Made by a program: the position numbers and the translations under genes. A stretch of DNA of 64,000 bases, from NCBI GenBank assembly GCA_003141555.1, contig PLMN01000010.1, forward strand, positions 157,714 to 221,713. Reading direction: 5' to 3'. The DNA is from Candidatus Aminicenantota bacterium. GTDB taxonomy: Bacteria; Acidobacteriota; Aminicenantia; Aminicenantales; UBA4085. The notes under the pieces were generated by a model, which was not told the origin of the DNA, made no database searches, and was given only the letters and a program-made list of their open reading frames with translations. Shown here one piece after another: positions 14,829 to 23,713 of this stretch (its first letter is position 1; every line of letters starts with the position of its first letter).

Positions 14829-17090
14829 CTATTTTTTAAGCCTGGCCAGGGCATAGGCGATCTGGCCCACCGAAAGAGATTCATCGTTCGGGGAATATTG
14901 CACCGGCCTCAAGACTTCGAACCCCGCCTCCAGCAAGGCGCTCGTCGCCGCTTCGGTCAGCTTCTTGTTGAGAAAAACCCCGCCGCTCAGGACGACGGTC
15001 CGGATGTCGGCCGTCGTCCTGGCTTCTTCGGCCACGGCGACCGCGACGGCGGCCAGGGTTGCCAGGAATTTCGCCGCGATCCGGCCGGGGGACTTCCGCC
15101 GGGCCCGATCGGCTAATATCCCGCGGATCGCCGGAGCGAACGATATCCGGAGAGGGCTCGAGGCCCGTTCGAGGTCGAAGCCGTAAGGCTTAGCCGCGCC
15201 GGGGGCGGCCGCCGCTTCGAGGCGCATGGCCGCTTCGGCTTCGAACTCGTTTTCGAGCGGGGCCAAGCCCGTCAGCGCGGCGACGGCGTCGAACAAGCGT
15301 CCGCAACTCGTGGAGAGCGGGGAGCGCACTCCCCGGTTCAACATGTCCAGAACCCCTTGCTTTTTCGCCCGGTCGACGCCGCGCAGCGTCCCCGGCGCGC
15401 CGCCCGGATTGATGCCCGCGGCGCGGAGGTAGGCCAAGGCCATCCGCCAGGGCTGTTTCGCCGCGAGATCGCCCCCGGGAAGAGGAACGGGTTCGAAATG
15501 GGCGAACCGCTCATAGTCGGCATAGCCGGCCAGCAGGAATTCTCCTCCCCAAGCCGTTCCATCGGCCCCGTAGCCGTAGCCGTCCCAGGAAATGCCCAGG
15601 ACCCTGGCGCCGGGGGGAAGGCCGTGCTCGACCATCGCCGCCAGCACATGGGCGTGGTGGTGCTGGACCCGGAGGTGTGGAAGGCCGGACTTCTCGGCGA
15701 ACCGGGTCGTGTGAAAGTCGGGGTGGAGATCCGAGACGATGCAGGCGGGGGCCGCGTCGAAAAGGCCGGTCAGGTGGCGGATCGTTTCCTCGAAATAGAG
15801 ATGGTTCGGGTACTCGTCGAGGTCGCCCAGGAACTGGCTGGTGACGATATAGCCGTCCTTGTAAAGGGAAACGGTATCCTTGAGCTCGCCTCCAAGGGCC
15901 AGAATGGACCGGGGCGAGCGGAGCGCCTCCGGAACCTTCTGGGGATAAGGGACGAAGCCTCGCGCCCTCCGGGCGAAGAGCGGCGCCCCGGAGGCGATCT
16001 TGGCCACCGAGTCATCGGCCCGCACGGCGATCGGCCGGTCGTGGGTGAGGAGATCATCGCATAGCCCGCGGATGCCCTCCTCTTCTTCTTTCATGATGGG
16101 GGAGTCCTTCCGGTTGGAGCTCGTAGCGACGATAAGCCCGAGGTCCTTGAGGAGCAGGTGGTGGAGGGGCGTATACGGAAGCATGAATCCGATCTCGTCG
16201 AGGTGGGGGGCGATGCCGGCGATGTCCTTTTTCTTCCTGAGGAGGACGATCGGCCGGCGGTCCGAAACGAGCAGCGCTTCTTCGTCGGGGGAAAGATGGG
16301 CATATCGGCGGACGATGGTCGCGTCGCGAGCCATCAAGGCCAGGGGCTTTGTTTGGCGGGCCTTGATCCGCCGGAGCCTCGCCACCGCCGCCTCATTCAG
16401 CGCGTCGCAGGACAGGTGAAAGCCGCCCAGGCCTTTCACGGCCAGGATCTTTCCCTTCCGCAGGAGCTCGACGGCCCGGGGAATCCCTCCGGCGACCGGC
16501 CGACCGGACTTCGCCTCCCGGAGCTCGATCCGGGGCCCGCAGCGCGGACAGGCGATCGGTTGGGCGTGGTAGCGGCGGTCGCCGGGGTCATGATATTCCC
16601 GGGCGCAGTCGGGACACATCGGGAAGCCGGCCATGGTCGTATTCGGCCGGTCGTAGGGCAGGGCCCGGACGATGGTGTAGCGCGGGCCGCAGTCCGTGCA
16701 GTTGGTGAAAGGATAACCGAAGCGGCGGTCGGCCGGGTTCTCGATGTCCTTCAGGCAACTTGGGCAGGTGGCGATGTCGGGAGATGTGAAGACGAAGCGC
16801 TCGCCCTTGCCCGACTTCCGGACGGTAAATTCCCTGAAGCCCTGGAAGGGCGCCGTCTTCAGGCTCTGGCGCTCGATGCGGGCCAGGGGCGGGAGCTCCT
16901 CGATGAGCCCCTTCAGGAATGCTTCGAGGGCGGCGCCCTCCTTCGTTTCGAGGTGGATGTCGACCCCGGCACCCGAGTTCCTGACCCAGCCCGCCAGGCC
17001 GAGACGGCGGGCCAGGCGATAGACGAATGGGCGGAATCCCACGCCCTGGACGACGCCGAAAACCGTCACCCGGACGGCGCGGTCCTTCAC
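14829..17090 (-). CDS. hypF: Carbamoyltransferase HypF, [NiFe]-hydrogenase maturation
   Basis: 753 residues, the full length of HypF. From the N-terminus: acylphosphatase domain (VFGVVQGVGFRPFVYRLA, about 8-25), two CxxC-x18-CxxC zinc fingers (about 105-185), a YrdC-like domain (about 200-385) and a Kae1/carbamoyltransferase domain with the metal-binding HHHAH motif. HypF makes carbamoyl-AMP and transfers the carbamoyl group to HypE to build the cyanide ligands of [NiFe] hydrogenases. The GTG start at 17090 overlaps the stop of queH (GTGA), so translation is coupled. No other hyp or hydrogenase gene is in the window. Confidence 0.95.
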   Translation of the reverse strand: MKDRAVRVTVFGVVQGVGFRPFVYRLARRLGLAGWVRNSGAGVDIHLETKEGAALEAFLKGLIEELPPLARIERQSLKTAPFQGFREFTVRKSGKGERFVFTSPDIATCPSCLKDIENPADRRFGYPFTNCTDCGPRYTIVRALPYDRPNTTMAGFPMCPDCAREYHDPGDRRYHAQPIACPRCGPRIELREAKSGRPVAGGIPRAVELLRKGKILAVKGLGGFHLSCDALNEAAVARLRRIKARQTKPLALMARDATIVRRYAHLSPDEEALLVSDRRPIVLLRKKKDIAGIAPHLDEIGFMLPYTPLHHLLLKDLGLIVATSSNRKDSPIMKEEEEGIRGLCDDLLTHDRPIAVRADDSVAKIASGAPLFARRARGFVPYPQKVPEALRSPRSILALGGELKDTVSLYKDGYIVTSQFLGDLDEYPNHLYFEETIRHLTGLFDAAPACIVSDLHPDFHTTRFAEKSGLPHLRVQHHHAHVLAAMVEHGLPPGARVLGISWDGYGYGADGTAWGGEFLLAGYADYERFAHFEPVPLPGGDLAAKQPWRMALAYLRAAGINPGGAPGTLRGVDRAKKQGVLDMLNRGVRSPLSTSCGRLFDAVAALTGLAPLENEFEAEAAMRLEAAAAPGAAKPYGFDLERASSPLRISFAPAIRGILADRARRKSPGRIAAKFLATLAAVAVAVAEEARTTADIRTVVLSGGVFLNKKLTEAATSALLEAGFEVLRPVQYSPNDESLSVGQIAYALARLKK

Positions 17091-17632
17091 GTCCGGCTGT
17101 CCCTCCGGCTGTAGAGGCAGCCGCAGTAGTTCTGCCGGTACAGCCCGTGGCGCCGGCTGAGCTCGACGGATTTCTGGAATCCGCCCTTCTTCTTGAAATC
17201 GGTTTCCAGGAATGACAGGCCGTGCTTCCGGGCGATCCTCGACCCGATCCTGTTGATGACGTCGGTCTTTTTCAGGGGGCTTACGCTCATGACGGTCGCG
17301 AAGGCCGGCAACCCGAGGGCGAGGGCCCGGAGGGCCGTCCGCTCGAGCCGGAGGGCGTAGCAGACGGCGCACCGCCGTCCCCGTTCAGGCTCGGACTTGA
17401 GGGGGGCGGTCATCTCGAACCAGGCCTCGGGGACATAGCGTTCCTCGATGAGCTGGAAATCCAGGATCTTTTCGACTTTGCGCGCTTCCTCGAGGCGGCG
17501 GCCGTATTCCTCGGGAGGCCAGATGTTGGGATTGTGGAAAACGCCTATTACGTCGTACTCCTGTTGGAGGACGCCGATGGCGTAGAGCGCGTCGGGTCCG
17601 CAACAGACGTGGGCCAGCATCCCGGGCTTCAT
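17087..17632 (-). CDS. queH: Epoxyqueuosine reductase QueH
   Basis: 181 residues of the QueH (formerly DUF208) family, which carries out the last step of queuosine tRNA modification independently of cobalamin using an iron-sulphur cluster. The family cysteines are present: HVCCGPDA at the start (C10, C11), a central RRCAVCYALR pair and the C-terminal YCGC (C170, C172). Length is typical. It overlaps hypF by four bases, an unusual pairing that may only reflect transcription. It follows the M14 carboxypeptidase gene by 56 bases on the same strand. Confidence 0.93.
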   Translation of the reverse strand: MKPGMLAHVCCGPDALYAIGVLQQEYDVIGVFHNPNIWPPEEYGRRLEEARKVEKILDFQLIEERYVPEAWFEMTAPLKSEPERGRRCAVCYALRLERTALRALALGLPAFATVMSVSPLKKTDVINRIGSRIARKHGLSFLETDFKKKGGFQKSVELSRRHGLYRQNYCGCLYSRRDSRT

Positions 17633-17688
17633 GGCCTTTTCATTTTATGCCGGACGCGGAAGAAGGTAAAGGAAGGCGGCGGCGGGGC

Positions 17689-18789
17689 TCAGTACAGGAT
17701 CCCGGCCGCCCGTGCCCCGGGGAAAAAGACGCTCCGGAGGTCGAACGGGTTCCGGAGGTAGGGACGGAAATTCTGGACGGTCCGGTCAACGAGATAGAGC
17801 AACGCCGGCAGGTTCTCCTGGAAGATGGGGGCGATGTCCTCTTCCCGGTTGAAAAAGCCGCCCAGGAGCTCGTCGATCGGGGGGAGCTCGATGGTGAAGG
17901 ATGGGATGCCGCTCAAGCCGAACGTCCAGTCGTTCGCGTCGCCATTGGTCAGGTAGAGGTCCTTGCCCGACTGGCCGGGCGCATAGGTCCGTCCGTTGAC
18001 CGCCTTGATTCGGTTCGCCATCTCAACCGCGATGCCCTGCATCTCGGCGTCGCGGTCCGAGGGCTGGTCGGTGTAGCCCCAGGGGTAGAGGATGTCCTGG
18101 GCGAAGCTGTGGTACGACACGACGGCCCCGAAGCTCTTCTTCAAAAAGAGATCGCGTACCGCCCGTGTTTCCGGCTCGGAGAACGGCGCCGGGCCGCGAT
18201 AGATCTCGGAGCCGGGGTCGCCGCTCGATCCGGCATTGTCGAAACCCCATTTGTAGTCGTAGTTGCGGTTGATGTCAACGCCGAATTGCCCCCCTCCGTT
18301 GTCCCGCCGGTTCTTTCGCCAGTAGCGGTAGGTATGGATGGTGTATTCGAGGCCGTCCGGGTTGACCATGGGGACAATCCAGATTTCGCTCTGGTCGACC
18401 AGCCGCTTGACCTCGGGGTCGGTCGCGTAGCTCTCGACCAAATACTTGCCGAAATGAAACGGCACTTCGACCGAAATCCATTCCCGGGCGTGATGGCATC
18501 CCAGGATGAGGATCTGGGCTTGGTTCTCCTCGATCGCGACGTTGTCGCTGATCTTGAGCCCATAGATGTGCCGGTGCTCCAGGCTCTCTCCGAGGTCGAA
18601 CACCTTGGCGATGGCCGGGTTCTTCTGCTGGAGGGCGAACAGGTCGGTTTCAAGCTCCTTGTAGGAGTGATAGGCACCGTTGAGGCCGCCCTCGGTCGAA
18701 AGGGCCGCCGCGTAGACCGGTGCCTGCAGCGCCGCGGCCGCAAGGAGCGGCGCCAGGACGAGCGCCCGCCGGAACATCCTCATCATCAT
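17689..18789 (-). CDS. Secreted M14 zinc carboxypeptidase (carboxypeptidase T/A type)
   Basis: 366 residues with a signal peptide ending near VYAAAL (residue ~29). The M14 signatures are complete: HHAREW with zinc ligands H100 and E103, VNPDG, GVDINRNYDYKWG, YRGPAPFSEPET and SYHSFAQDILYPWGY (third zinc ligand). The segment FTIELPP near residue 315 contains the catalytic glutamate. It would remove C-terminal residues from peptides outside the cytoplasm. The start is one of several clustered ATGs; a TATAAT lies 3 bases before the first. It sits 4 bases after the outer-membrane protein gene and probably shares its transcript. Confidence 0.92.
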   Translation of the reverse strand: MMMRMFRRALVLAPLLAAAALQAPVYAAALSTEGGLNGAYHSYKELETDLFALQQKNPAIAKVFDLGESLEHRHIYGLKISDNVAIEENQAQILILGCHHAREWISVEVPFHFGKYLVESYATDPEVKRLVDQSEIWIVPMVNPDGLEYTIHTYRYWRKNRRDNGGGQFGVDINRNYDYKWGFDNAGSSGDPGSEIYRGPAPFSEPETRAVRDLFLKKSFGAVVSYHSFAQDILYPWGYTDQPSDRDAEMQGIAVEMANRIKAVNGRTYAPGQSGKDLYLTNGDANDWTFGLSGIPSFTIELPPIDELLGGFFNREEDIAPIFQENLPALLYLVDRTVQNFRPYLRNPFDLRSVFFPGARAAGILY

Positions 18790-18793
18790 ATTA

Positions 18794-20038
18794 TTATAAC
18801 TGAAAAATCAGCGAAATGGCTATCCTCCGGGCGATAAGGCCGTTGCCCGACCCCCACTCCCGGCCGAGAAGCGCGGCCAGGTCGAGGCGGAAACGCCCGG
18901 CGGCCAGGCCGGTCCCGACCGTGATGTCTCCATACGCCGAAGCCGGGTCCTTCACGGGCTGGGGGTCGTAGATGAGTCCCACCCGGGACGGCATGTCGAA
19001 ATCGATTCCGAACAGGGGGATCTTCTGCCGGAATTCGAGGCCCGCGTTCACCCGGACGACGTTTCGGAAGCCGCGGTCCTGCGCTTCCCCGAAAAAGTCC
19101 AGGGAATAAGCCGACCAGCCGAAGTAGGAGGCTTCGACGGCCAGGGTGAGGCTGGGCGACAGGTCGTAGGATCCGCCCAATCCGAGCATCAGCGGCTGAC
19201 GGGCGGTATCCTTGGAGGAGGCGTCGATCGGGATGTCCGTGTTCCCGTCGGGCGCCCGGTAATCCAGGGCGCTCTGTCCGGCGGCCTTCCTGGCGTAGGG
19301 CGTCCGGAAGACGGCCGCGGCTCGGAACCGCGAGGACGGCGACCAGAGCAAGCCCCCGTTGAGAAACAGGCCCCTGAAATCCTGGGTGACCGTGTCCGAA
19401 ATCTCGTAGCCGCCGGGGCCGGTGACCTGCTCGACCAGGCTCCGCCGCAGGCTGCCGAAGACCTCGTTGACCCCGAGGCCGACGCTGAAGCCGTGTCCCA
19501 GGATCCCGCCGATGGCCGCGTTGACGATCCTCAGGTCGCCCGTCTGCGTCCATTGGAGGAGATAGCCATTTTGGCCGGCGGGGGCGCTCTCTTCGTAATA
19601 GGCCGTGGGCCGGAGATAGGATTCCTCCCGGCAGACGCTGAGGGCGAATCCCCACCGGCCCGCCCGCACCGCAACGCCGGCGAAATCGAGCCCCGTGGAG
19701 GAGGCCACGACGTTGCCGTCGGTCAGGAACACGCCCGTGCCGATGGGGCCGGCCTTGGCCATGGACGCGCTTTCGGCGAAACCCTGGACGGCCGCGGAGA
19801 CCCGGGGAAGGAGCGGCAGGAGGGCGGGGTTGGAGAGCGCCGCGGAAGGGTCGGCAGCCCGGGTGAATGACGTCCCCCCACGGCCGAGCCCGGCCGCTAG
19901 GGTGAACGGCGCGGTGTTCCAGGTCCGGAGCGGCGCCTCGTCTAGGTATTGGCCGATCTTGGTCTGGGCCCGGGCGGCGCCCGGCCACGCGATCAGCGCG
20001 GCCAGCAGGCTGATCCCCGCAATCGCCCGCGCGCCCAT
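18794..20038 (-). CDS. Outer-membrane beta-barrel protein, FadL/OmpP1-like
   Basis: 414 residues with a signal peptide (AWPGAARAQ). An N-terminal region contains ADPSAALSNPALL, similar to the asparagine-proline motif of FadL-type transporters and PorV-like proteins (ADPSA--NPA). Alternating hydrophobic strands run to the C-terminus, which ends in IAISLIFQL as in outer-membrane barrels, although the last residue is Leu rather than Phe. FadL relatives pass hydrophobic molecules across the outer membrane. The neighbours are a TlpA-like thioredoxin upstream and a carboxypeptidase downstream. Confidence 0.72.
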   Translation of the reverse strand: MGARAIAGISLLAALIAWPGAARAQTKIGQYLDEAPLRTWNTAPFTLAAGLGRGGTSFTRAADPSAALSNPALLPLLPRVSAAVQGFAESASMAKAGPIGTGVFLTDGNVVASSTGLDFAGVAVRAGRWGFALSVCREESYLRPTAYYEESAPAGQNGYLLQWTQTGDLRIVNAAIGGILGHGFSVGLGVNEVFGSLRRSLVEQVTGPGGYEISDTVTQDFRGLFLNGGLLWSPSSRFRAAAVFRTPYARKAAGQSALDYRAPDGNTDIPIDASSKDTARQPLMLGLGGSYDLSPSLTLAVEASYFGWSAYSLDFFGEAQDRGFRNVVRVNAGLEFRQKIPLFGIDFDMPSRVGLIYDPQPVKDPASAYGDITVGTGLAAGRFRLDLAALLGREWGSGNGLIARRIAISLIFQL

Positions 20039-20051
20039 GGCTTTTGCCGTC

Positions 20052-20543
20052 CTACTTCTCCGCGGACAGCCGGCTGAACAGTTCTTCGAAAGATCCCATG
20101 TCCATGCCTCCGACCTGCTTGTCCCGGATCATCCCTTTTTTGTCGATCACGAAGGTCGTCGGGATGTATCCCCCGGGCGCAAAATCGCGGATGATCTTGG
20201 GAGTAGCCAGGGCGATCGGATAGTTCACCTTGAGGGCGGCGAGAAACGGCTTCAGCTCGGAGGCGCTCATCTCGTCGACGGACAGGCCGATGATCTCAAA
20301 GCCTTTGTCCTTGTTTTTCGCGTAAAAAGCGGCGAAATCGGGGATTTCCGCCCGGCAGGGAGGGCACCAGGTCGCCCAGAAGTTCACCAGGACGACCTTG
20401 CCCTTCAGGCCGGCGAGGGTGATTGTCCCGCCGTCCAGCGTCGTGACCGAGAAGTCCGGAGCGGCCTGGCCGGAATTCGGCGGAAGGGCGGCCGCGCAGC
20501 CTGAGACCAGGGCGGCCATCAGGAGAGGCAACGCATATTTCAT
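20052..20543 (-). CDS. TlpA/ResA-like thioredoxin lipoprotein
   Basis: 163 residues. The signal peptide ends in a lipobox (LVSGC, lipid-modified C16), so the protein is anchored to a membrane outside the cytoplasm. The thioredoxin fold carries the redox pair WCPPC (C60, C63) and the cis-proline segment GYIPTTF. Such proteins reduce disulphides in exported proteins, for example during cytochrome maturation. It is followed after 13 bases by the outer-membrane protein gene, suggesting co-transcription. Confidence 0.92.
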   Translation of the reverse strand: MKYALPLLMAALVSGCAAALPPNSGQAAPDFSVTTLDGGTITLAGLKGKVVLVNFWATWCPPCRAEIPDFAAFYAKNKDKGFEIIGLSVDEMSASELKPFLAALKVNYPIALATPKIIRDFAPGGYIPTTFVIDKKGMIRDKQVGGMDMGSFEELFSRLSAEK

Positions 20544-20600
20544 GGCGTTCGTCCTTATTTCGAAACTGCGGATTAGAAATGATCAACTAAGCGCCGGAGC

Positions 20601-20628
20601 AAAAAAGGGAGGCGTTCGCCGGAACGCC
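20601..20628 (-). terminator. Rho-independent terminator of the porCDAB operon
   Basis: On the minus strand a 7-bp perfect stem (20628-20622 with 20617-20611), 4-base loop, then a short CCC spacer and six T residues (20606-20601). It lies 16 bases past the porB stop. Confidence 0.75.
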
Positions 20629-20644
20629 CCCCCCGGGAAATCCA

Positions 20645-21544
20645 TCAGCGATTTTCGCACAGCTTGAGGAGGCGGGTCCACTCGTGGTCCACGGCCTCCT
20701 GCATCACCTTGATCGTCTCCGGCTTGAGGTGGCGGAACCGCCCCTGGAGCTTGAGGTAGTCGTCGATCGGCTTCTTGTTCGCGGGCTTCATCGTCAGGGT
20801 GTATTTTTCCCCGTGTTCGACTTCGAAGAGGGGGAAGATGCAGTTCTGGACGACCATCCGGCCGAGCTTGATCGTGTCTTCCGGCCGGCTCTTCCAGCCC
20901 GTCGGGCAGGGGGCGTAGATGTGAAGGAAGCGCGTGCCCTTGACGTCCTTGGCCTTTTTGGCCTTCTTATAGACGTCCTCGGGGTAGGAGATGGAGGCCG
21001 TGGCCTGGTACGGGATGCGGTGGGCGGCCATGATGGCGTCGATGTCCTTCTTGGGCTGGTCCTTGAAGAACTTGACCGGCGTCGTGGTGGTCCAGGCCCC
21101 CAGCGGCGTCGCGGAGCTCCGCTGGATGCCGGTGTTCATGTAGGCCTCGTTGTCGTAGCAGACGTAGATGATGTCGTCGTTGCGCTCGGCCGCCCCGCTC
21201 AGGGCCTGAAGGCCGATGTCGAACGTCCCGCCGTCTCCCCCCCAGGCGACGACCGTGGTTTCGTTGTCTCCCGTCATCTGGAGGCCGGCCTTGACTCCCG
21301 TGGCCGTGGAGGCCGCCGTCTCGAAGGCGCTGTGGTGGACGGGCACGCCCAGGCAGGAGTAGGGGTAGGGGCCGTCGATGACCGACCAGCAACAGGCCGG
21401 GATGCAAAGGACGGTCTTCGGGCCCAGAGCCTTGAGGAAGTACCGCATGGCGAGGGTGGCGCCGCAGCCCTGACAGGCGAGGTTTCCCGATCCGACCAGC
21501 TCCTCCGTGGGGAGGGAGAGTTTCATCTTCTTCTCTTTGCTCAT
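20645..21544 (-). CDS. porB: Pyruvate:ferredoxin oxidoreductase, beta subunit
   Basis: 299 residues. It contains the thiamine-diphosphate-binding half of the enzyme, with GDGGTFDIGLQAL and CYDNEAYMNTGIQRSSATP as the ThDP/Mg signature. Cysteines for the proximal cluster are in LACQGCGAT and further downstream (IPACCW). Together with alpha, gamma and delta subunits it oxidises pyruvate and CoA to acetyl-CoA and CO2, reducing ferredoxin. It overlaps porA by four bases (ATGA). Another 2-oxoacid cannot be excluded, but the sequence is closest to the four-subunit pyruvate enzymes. Confidence 0.92.
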   Translation of the reverse strand: MSKEKKMKLSLPTEELVGSGNLACQGCGATLAMRYFLKALGPKTVLCIPACCWSVIDGPYPYSCLGVPVHHSAFETAASTATGVKAGLQMTGDNETTVVAWGGDGGTFDIGLQALSGAAERNDDIIYVCYDNEAYMNTGIQRSSATPLGAWTTTTPVKFFKDQPKKDIDAIMAAHRIPYQATASISYPEDVYKKAKKAKDVKGTRFLHIYAPCPTGWKSRPEDTIKLGRMVVQNCIFPLFEVEHGEKYTLTMKPANKKPIDDYLKLQGRFRHLKPETIKVMQEAVDHEWTRLLKLCENR

Positions 21545-22695
21545 ATCTTGGCTCCGATCCAGACGATCTCCGCTTCAGGCTGCTCATGGGCGATCGCGTA
21601 GTCCACCACTTCCTTGAACGAGGCGGGGGTGATGTCCCGGCCGCCGAGCCCGGCGATAAAACCGAAGACCGGCTTGCCGTCGGCGTGGCCGTAGACGGCC
21701 GATTTCAGCTCCTGGGAAAAAATCCCGTGGTGGCCGTAGGAGATGTTGCGGTCGACGACCGCGATCTTCTTCGCGGCCGCCGTGTATTTCCGGACCGCCT
21801 CGAAGGGGAAGGGACGAAAGACCTTGATCCGCAGGTTTCCGACCTTGGTGCCGGCCGCCCGCATCGCATCGACGGCGACGCGGGCCGTGTAGCCCGCGGT
21901 TCCGGAGGTCACCAGGATGATCTCGGCGTCTTCGCAGAGGTAGGGATCGACCAGACCGAGGTACCGGCCGAAGATCTTCTCGAACTCCCGGCCCGTGGCT
22001 TCGATCAAGGCCGGGGCCTTCTCCATGTCCTTCTGCAGCTTGTAGCGCAGCTCCATGTAATGTTCCGGGGAGGTCAGTCCGCCGAAGGCGCGCGGGTCGC
22101 TCGGCGTGAGCTTGTAGAGCGGCCGGAAGGGCGGCAGATAGGCGTCGACTTTCGCCGCCTCGGGAATGTCGACAACCTCGTAGGTGTGGGACAAGGCGAA
22201 GGCGTCGAGGATGACCATGCTTGGGATGGACAGCGCCTCGGACACCTTGAAGGCTTGGAGGACGGTGTCCACGACCTCTTGGTTGCTGGCGCAGTAATAT
22301 TGCATCCAGCCCGTGTCCCGCTGGGAGAGGCTGTCGTTCTGATCGGCCCAGATGGTCCAGCCCGGGGCCATGGCCCGGTTGACGTTGCCCATGACCACCG
22401 GGACGCGCTCGCCCGCGGCCCAATGCAGCATTTCGTGCATCAGGGCCAGGCCCTGGGCCGACGTGGCGGTGAAGGCCCGGGCACCGGCGGCCGAGGCCCC
22501 GATGCAGGCGGCCATGGCCGAGTGCTCGGATTCGACCTTGATGAACTTGGCGTCGAGCGTCCCGTCGGCGCACATCTCGGAGAGGAGCTCGACGACCTGG
22601 GTCTGGGGCGTGATCGGGTAGGCCGCGATCACCTGGGAGCGGGCGAGCATGGCCCCGTAGGACAGGGCGTGGTTGCCCATGATGACTTTTTTCAT
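21541..22695 (-). CDS. porA: Pyruvate:ferredoxin oxidoreductase, alpha subunit
   Basis: 384 residues from ATG 22695, selected by the GGAGGAAC ribosome site and the four-base overlap with porD. The N-terminal domain I has GNHALSYGAMLARSQVIAAYPITPQT, in two pieces (residues ~7-32), the pyrimidine-binding signature of PorA. TATSAQGLALMHEML and the later domain II are also typical. The length matches the archaeal-type four-subunit enzyme. It works with PorB, PorC and PorD in anaerobic central metabolism. Confidence 0.93.
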   Translation of the reverse strand: MKKVIMGNHALSYGAMLARSQVIAAYPITPQTQVVELLSEMCADGTLDAKFIKVESEHSAMAACIGASAAGARAFTATSAQGLALMHEMLHWAAGERVPVVMGNVNRAMAPGWTIWADQNDSLSQRDTGWMQYYCASNQEVVDTVLQAFKVSEALSIPSMVILDAFALSHTYEVVDIPEAAKVDAYLPPFRPLYKLTPSDPRAFGGLTSPEHYMELRYKLQKDMEKAPALIEATGREFEKIFGRYLGLVDPYLCEDAEIILVTSGTAGYTARVAVDAMRAAGTKVGNLRIKVFRPFPFEAVRKYTAAAKKIAVVDRNISYGHHGIFSQELKSAVYGHADGKPVFGFIAGLGGRDITPASFKEVVDYAIAHEQPEAEIVWIGAKI

Positions 22696-22991
22696 TTCCG
22701 TTCCTCCACCATGACGATGCACTTCGCCGGGCATTCCTCGGCGCAGATGCCGCAGCCCTTGCAGAAGTCGTAGTCCACGACGGGCCATTCGTTCTCGATC
22801 AGGATCGACATGTCGGGGCAGAATTTCCAGCAGATGCCGCATTGGATGCAGTCCTCGAGCTTGATCTCCGGCCGGATGTTCCGCCACGTGCCGGTCTTAT
22901 TCCAGAGCATCGAGCCGAGGGACATGGGCATGGTCGGCACTTCGGCGATGGACGTGAAATTAATTTTTTTCGCGTCTCGTTTCTTGGGCAT
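22692..22991 (-). CDS. porD: Pyruvate:ferredoxin oxidoreductase, delta (ferredoxin-like) subunit
   Basis: 99 residues. Two complete [4Fe-4S] motifs: C48/C51/C54/C58 (CIQCGICWKFCP) and C77/C80/C83/C87 (CKGCGICAEECP), preceded by a ~45-residue N-terminal extension typical of PorD. It passes electrons from the catalytic PorA/PorB pair to external ferredoxin. It starts 11 bases after porC and overlaps porA by four bases. Confidence 0.95.
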   Translation of the reverse strand: MPKKRDAKKINFTSIAEVPTMPMSLGSMLWNKTGTWRNIRPEIKLEDCIQCGICWKFCPDMSILIENEWPVVDYDFCKGCGICAEECPAKCIVMVEERK

Positions 22992-23002
22992 GAGCTTCCT
23001 CC

Positions 23003-23557
23003 TCAGCAGTAGTCGCCGGCCTGCTCGTAGGCCTCGGATGCCGCCGTTTTGTTGTTCTCGGGCTTGATCGAAATGGCGTCCCCGACGGCCTTAAGGAGCG
23101 AATCGAGCTTCGTCAGGCCGAGGATCCGGGTCACGACGCCGACGATGGCCGTGTTGACGATCGGCGCGGCCAGCGAGCCGAGCTTGTTTCGGACGGCGAT
23201 CTCGGTGGCGTTGACCGTCGCGACCTTGAACTTGGAGGGGAAGGCGAACTCCCCGGGCTTCTTGTCGCTGTTGATGATGATCCAGCCGCCGTCTTTCAGG
23301 CCCTCGGTGACGTCGATCGCCTCGACGAGGGTCGGATCGACCACGACCACATGGTCGGGGGCGTAGATCCGGCTCTTGTCATAGATGGGCTTGCTGTCGA
23401 TGCGGATGAAGGCCACGACGGGCGAGCCGCGCCGCTCGACGCCGAACTCGGGATAAGCCTGGACGTAGTTGTCCTCCTGGGCGAGCGCGTCGGCAAGGAT
23501 TTTCGAGGCCACGACCGTTCCCTGGCCGCCTCGGCCGTGAAAACGTATTTCGATCAT
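23003..23557 (-). CDS. porC: Pyruvate:ferredoxin oxidoreductase, gamma subunit
   Basis: 184 residues from ATG 23557, preceded by AAAGGAG; a longer frame upstream lacks a ribosome site. It opens with the family signature EIRFHGRGGQGTVVASKILA and contains YPEFGVERRGSPVVAF, characteristic of the PorC/gamma family that may bind CoA. It is the first gene of the porCDAB order. A TATAAT is visible on this strand at 23597-23592 without a convincing -35 box. Confidence 0.94.
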   Translation of the reverse strand: MIEIRFHGRGGQGTVVASKILADALAQEDNYVQAYPEFGVERRGSPVVAFIRIDSKPIYDKSRIYAPDHVVVVDPTLVEAIDVTEGLKDGGWIIINSDKKPGEFAFPSKFKVATVNATEIAVRNKLGSLAAPIVNTAIVGVVTRILGLTKLDSLLKAVGDAISIKPENNKTAASEAYEQAGDYC

Positions 23558-23713
23558 GGAGACTCCTTTAGGGGCGTTTCCGAAGGAGGATATTATAGCG
23601 TCCTTGCCCGGGCGAGGGAAGGGAAAAGTCACGTTGTTCCAGACGTCCCCGCCGGGTTGACTTGGGACTGGGGGTCCGCTAGAGTGAGGGCGCGGGAGAA
23701 GGGGCCCGTGGCC

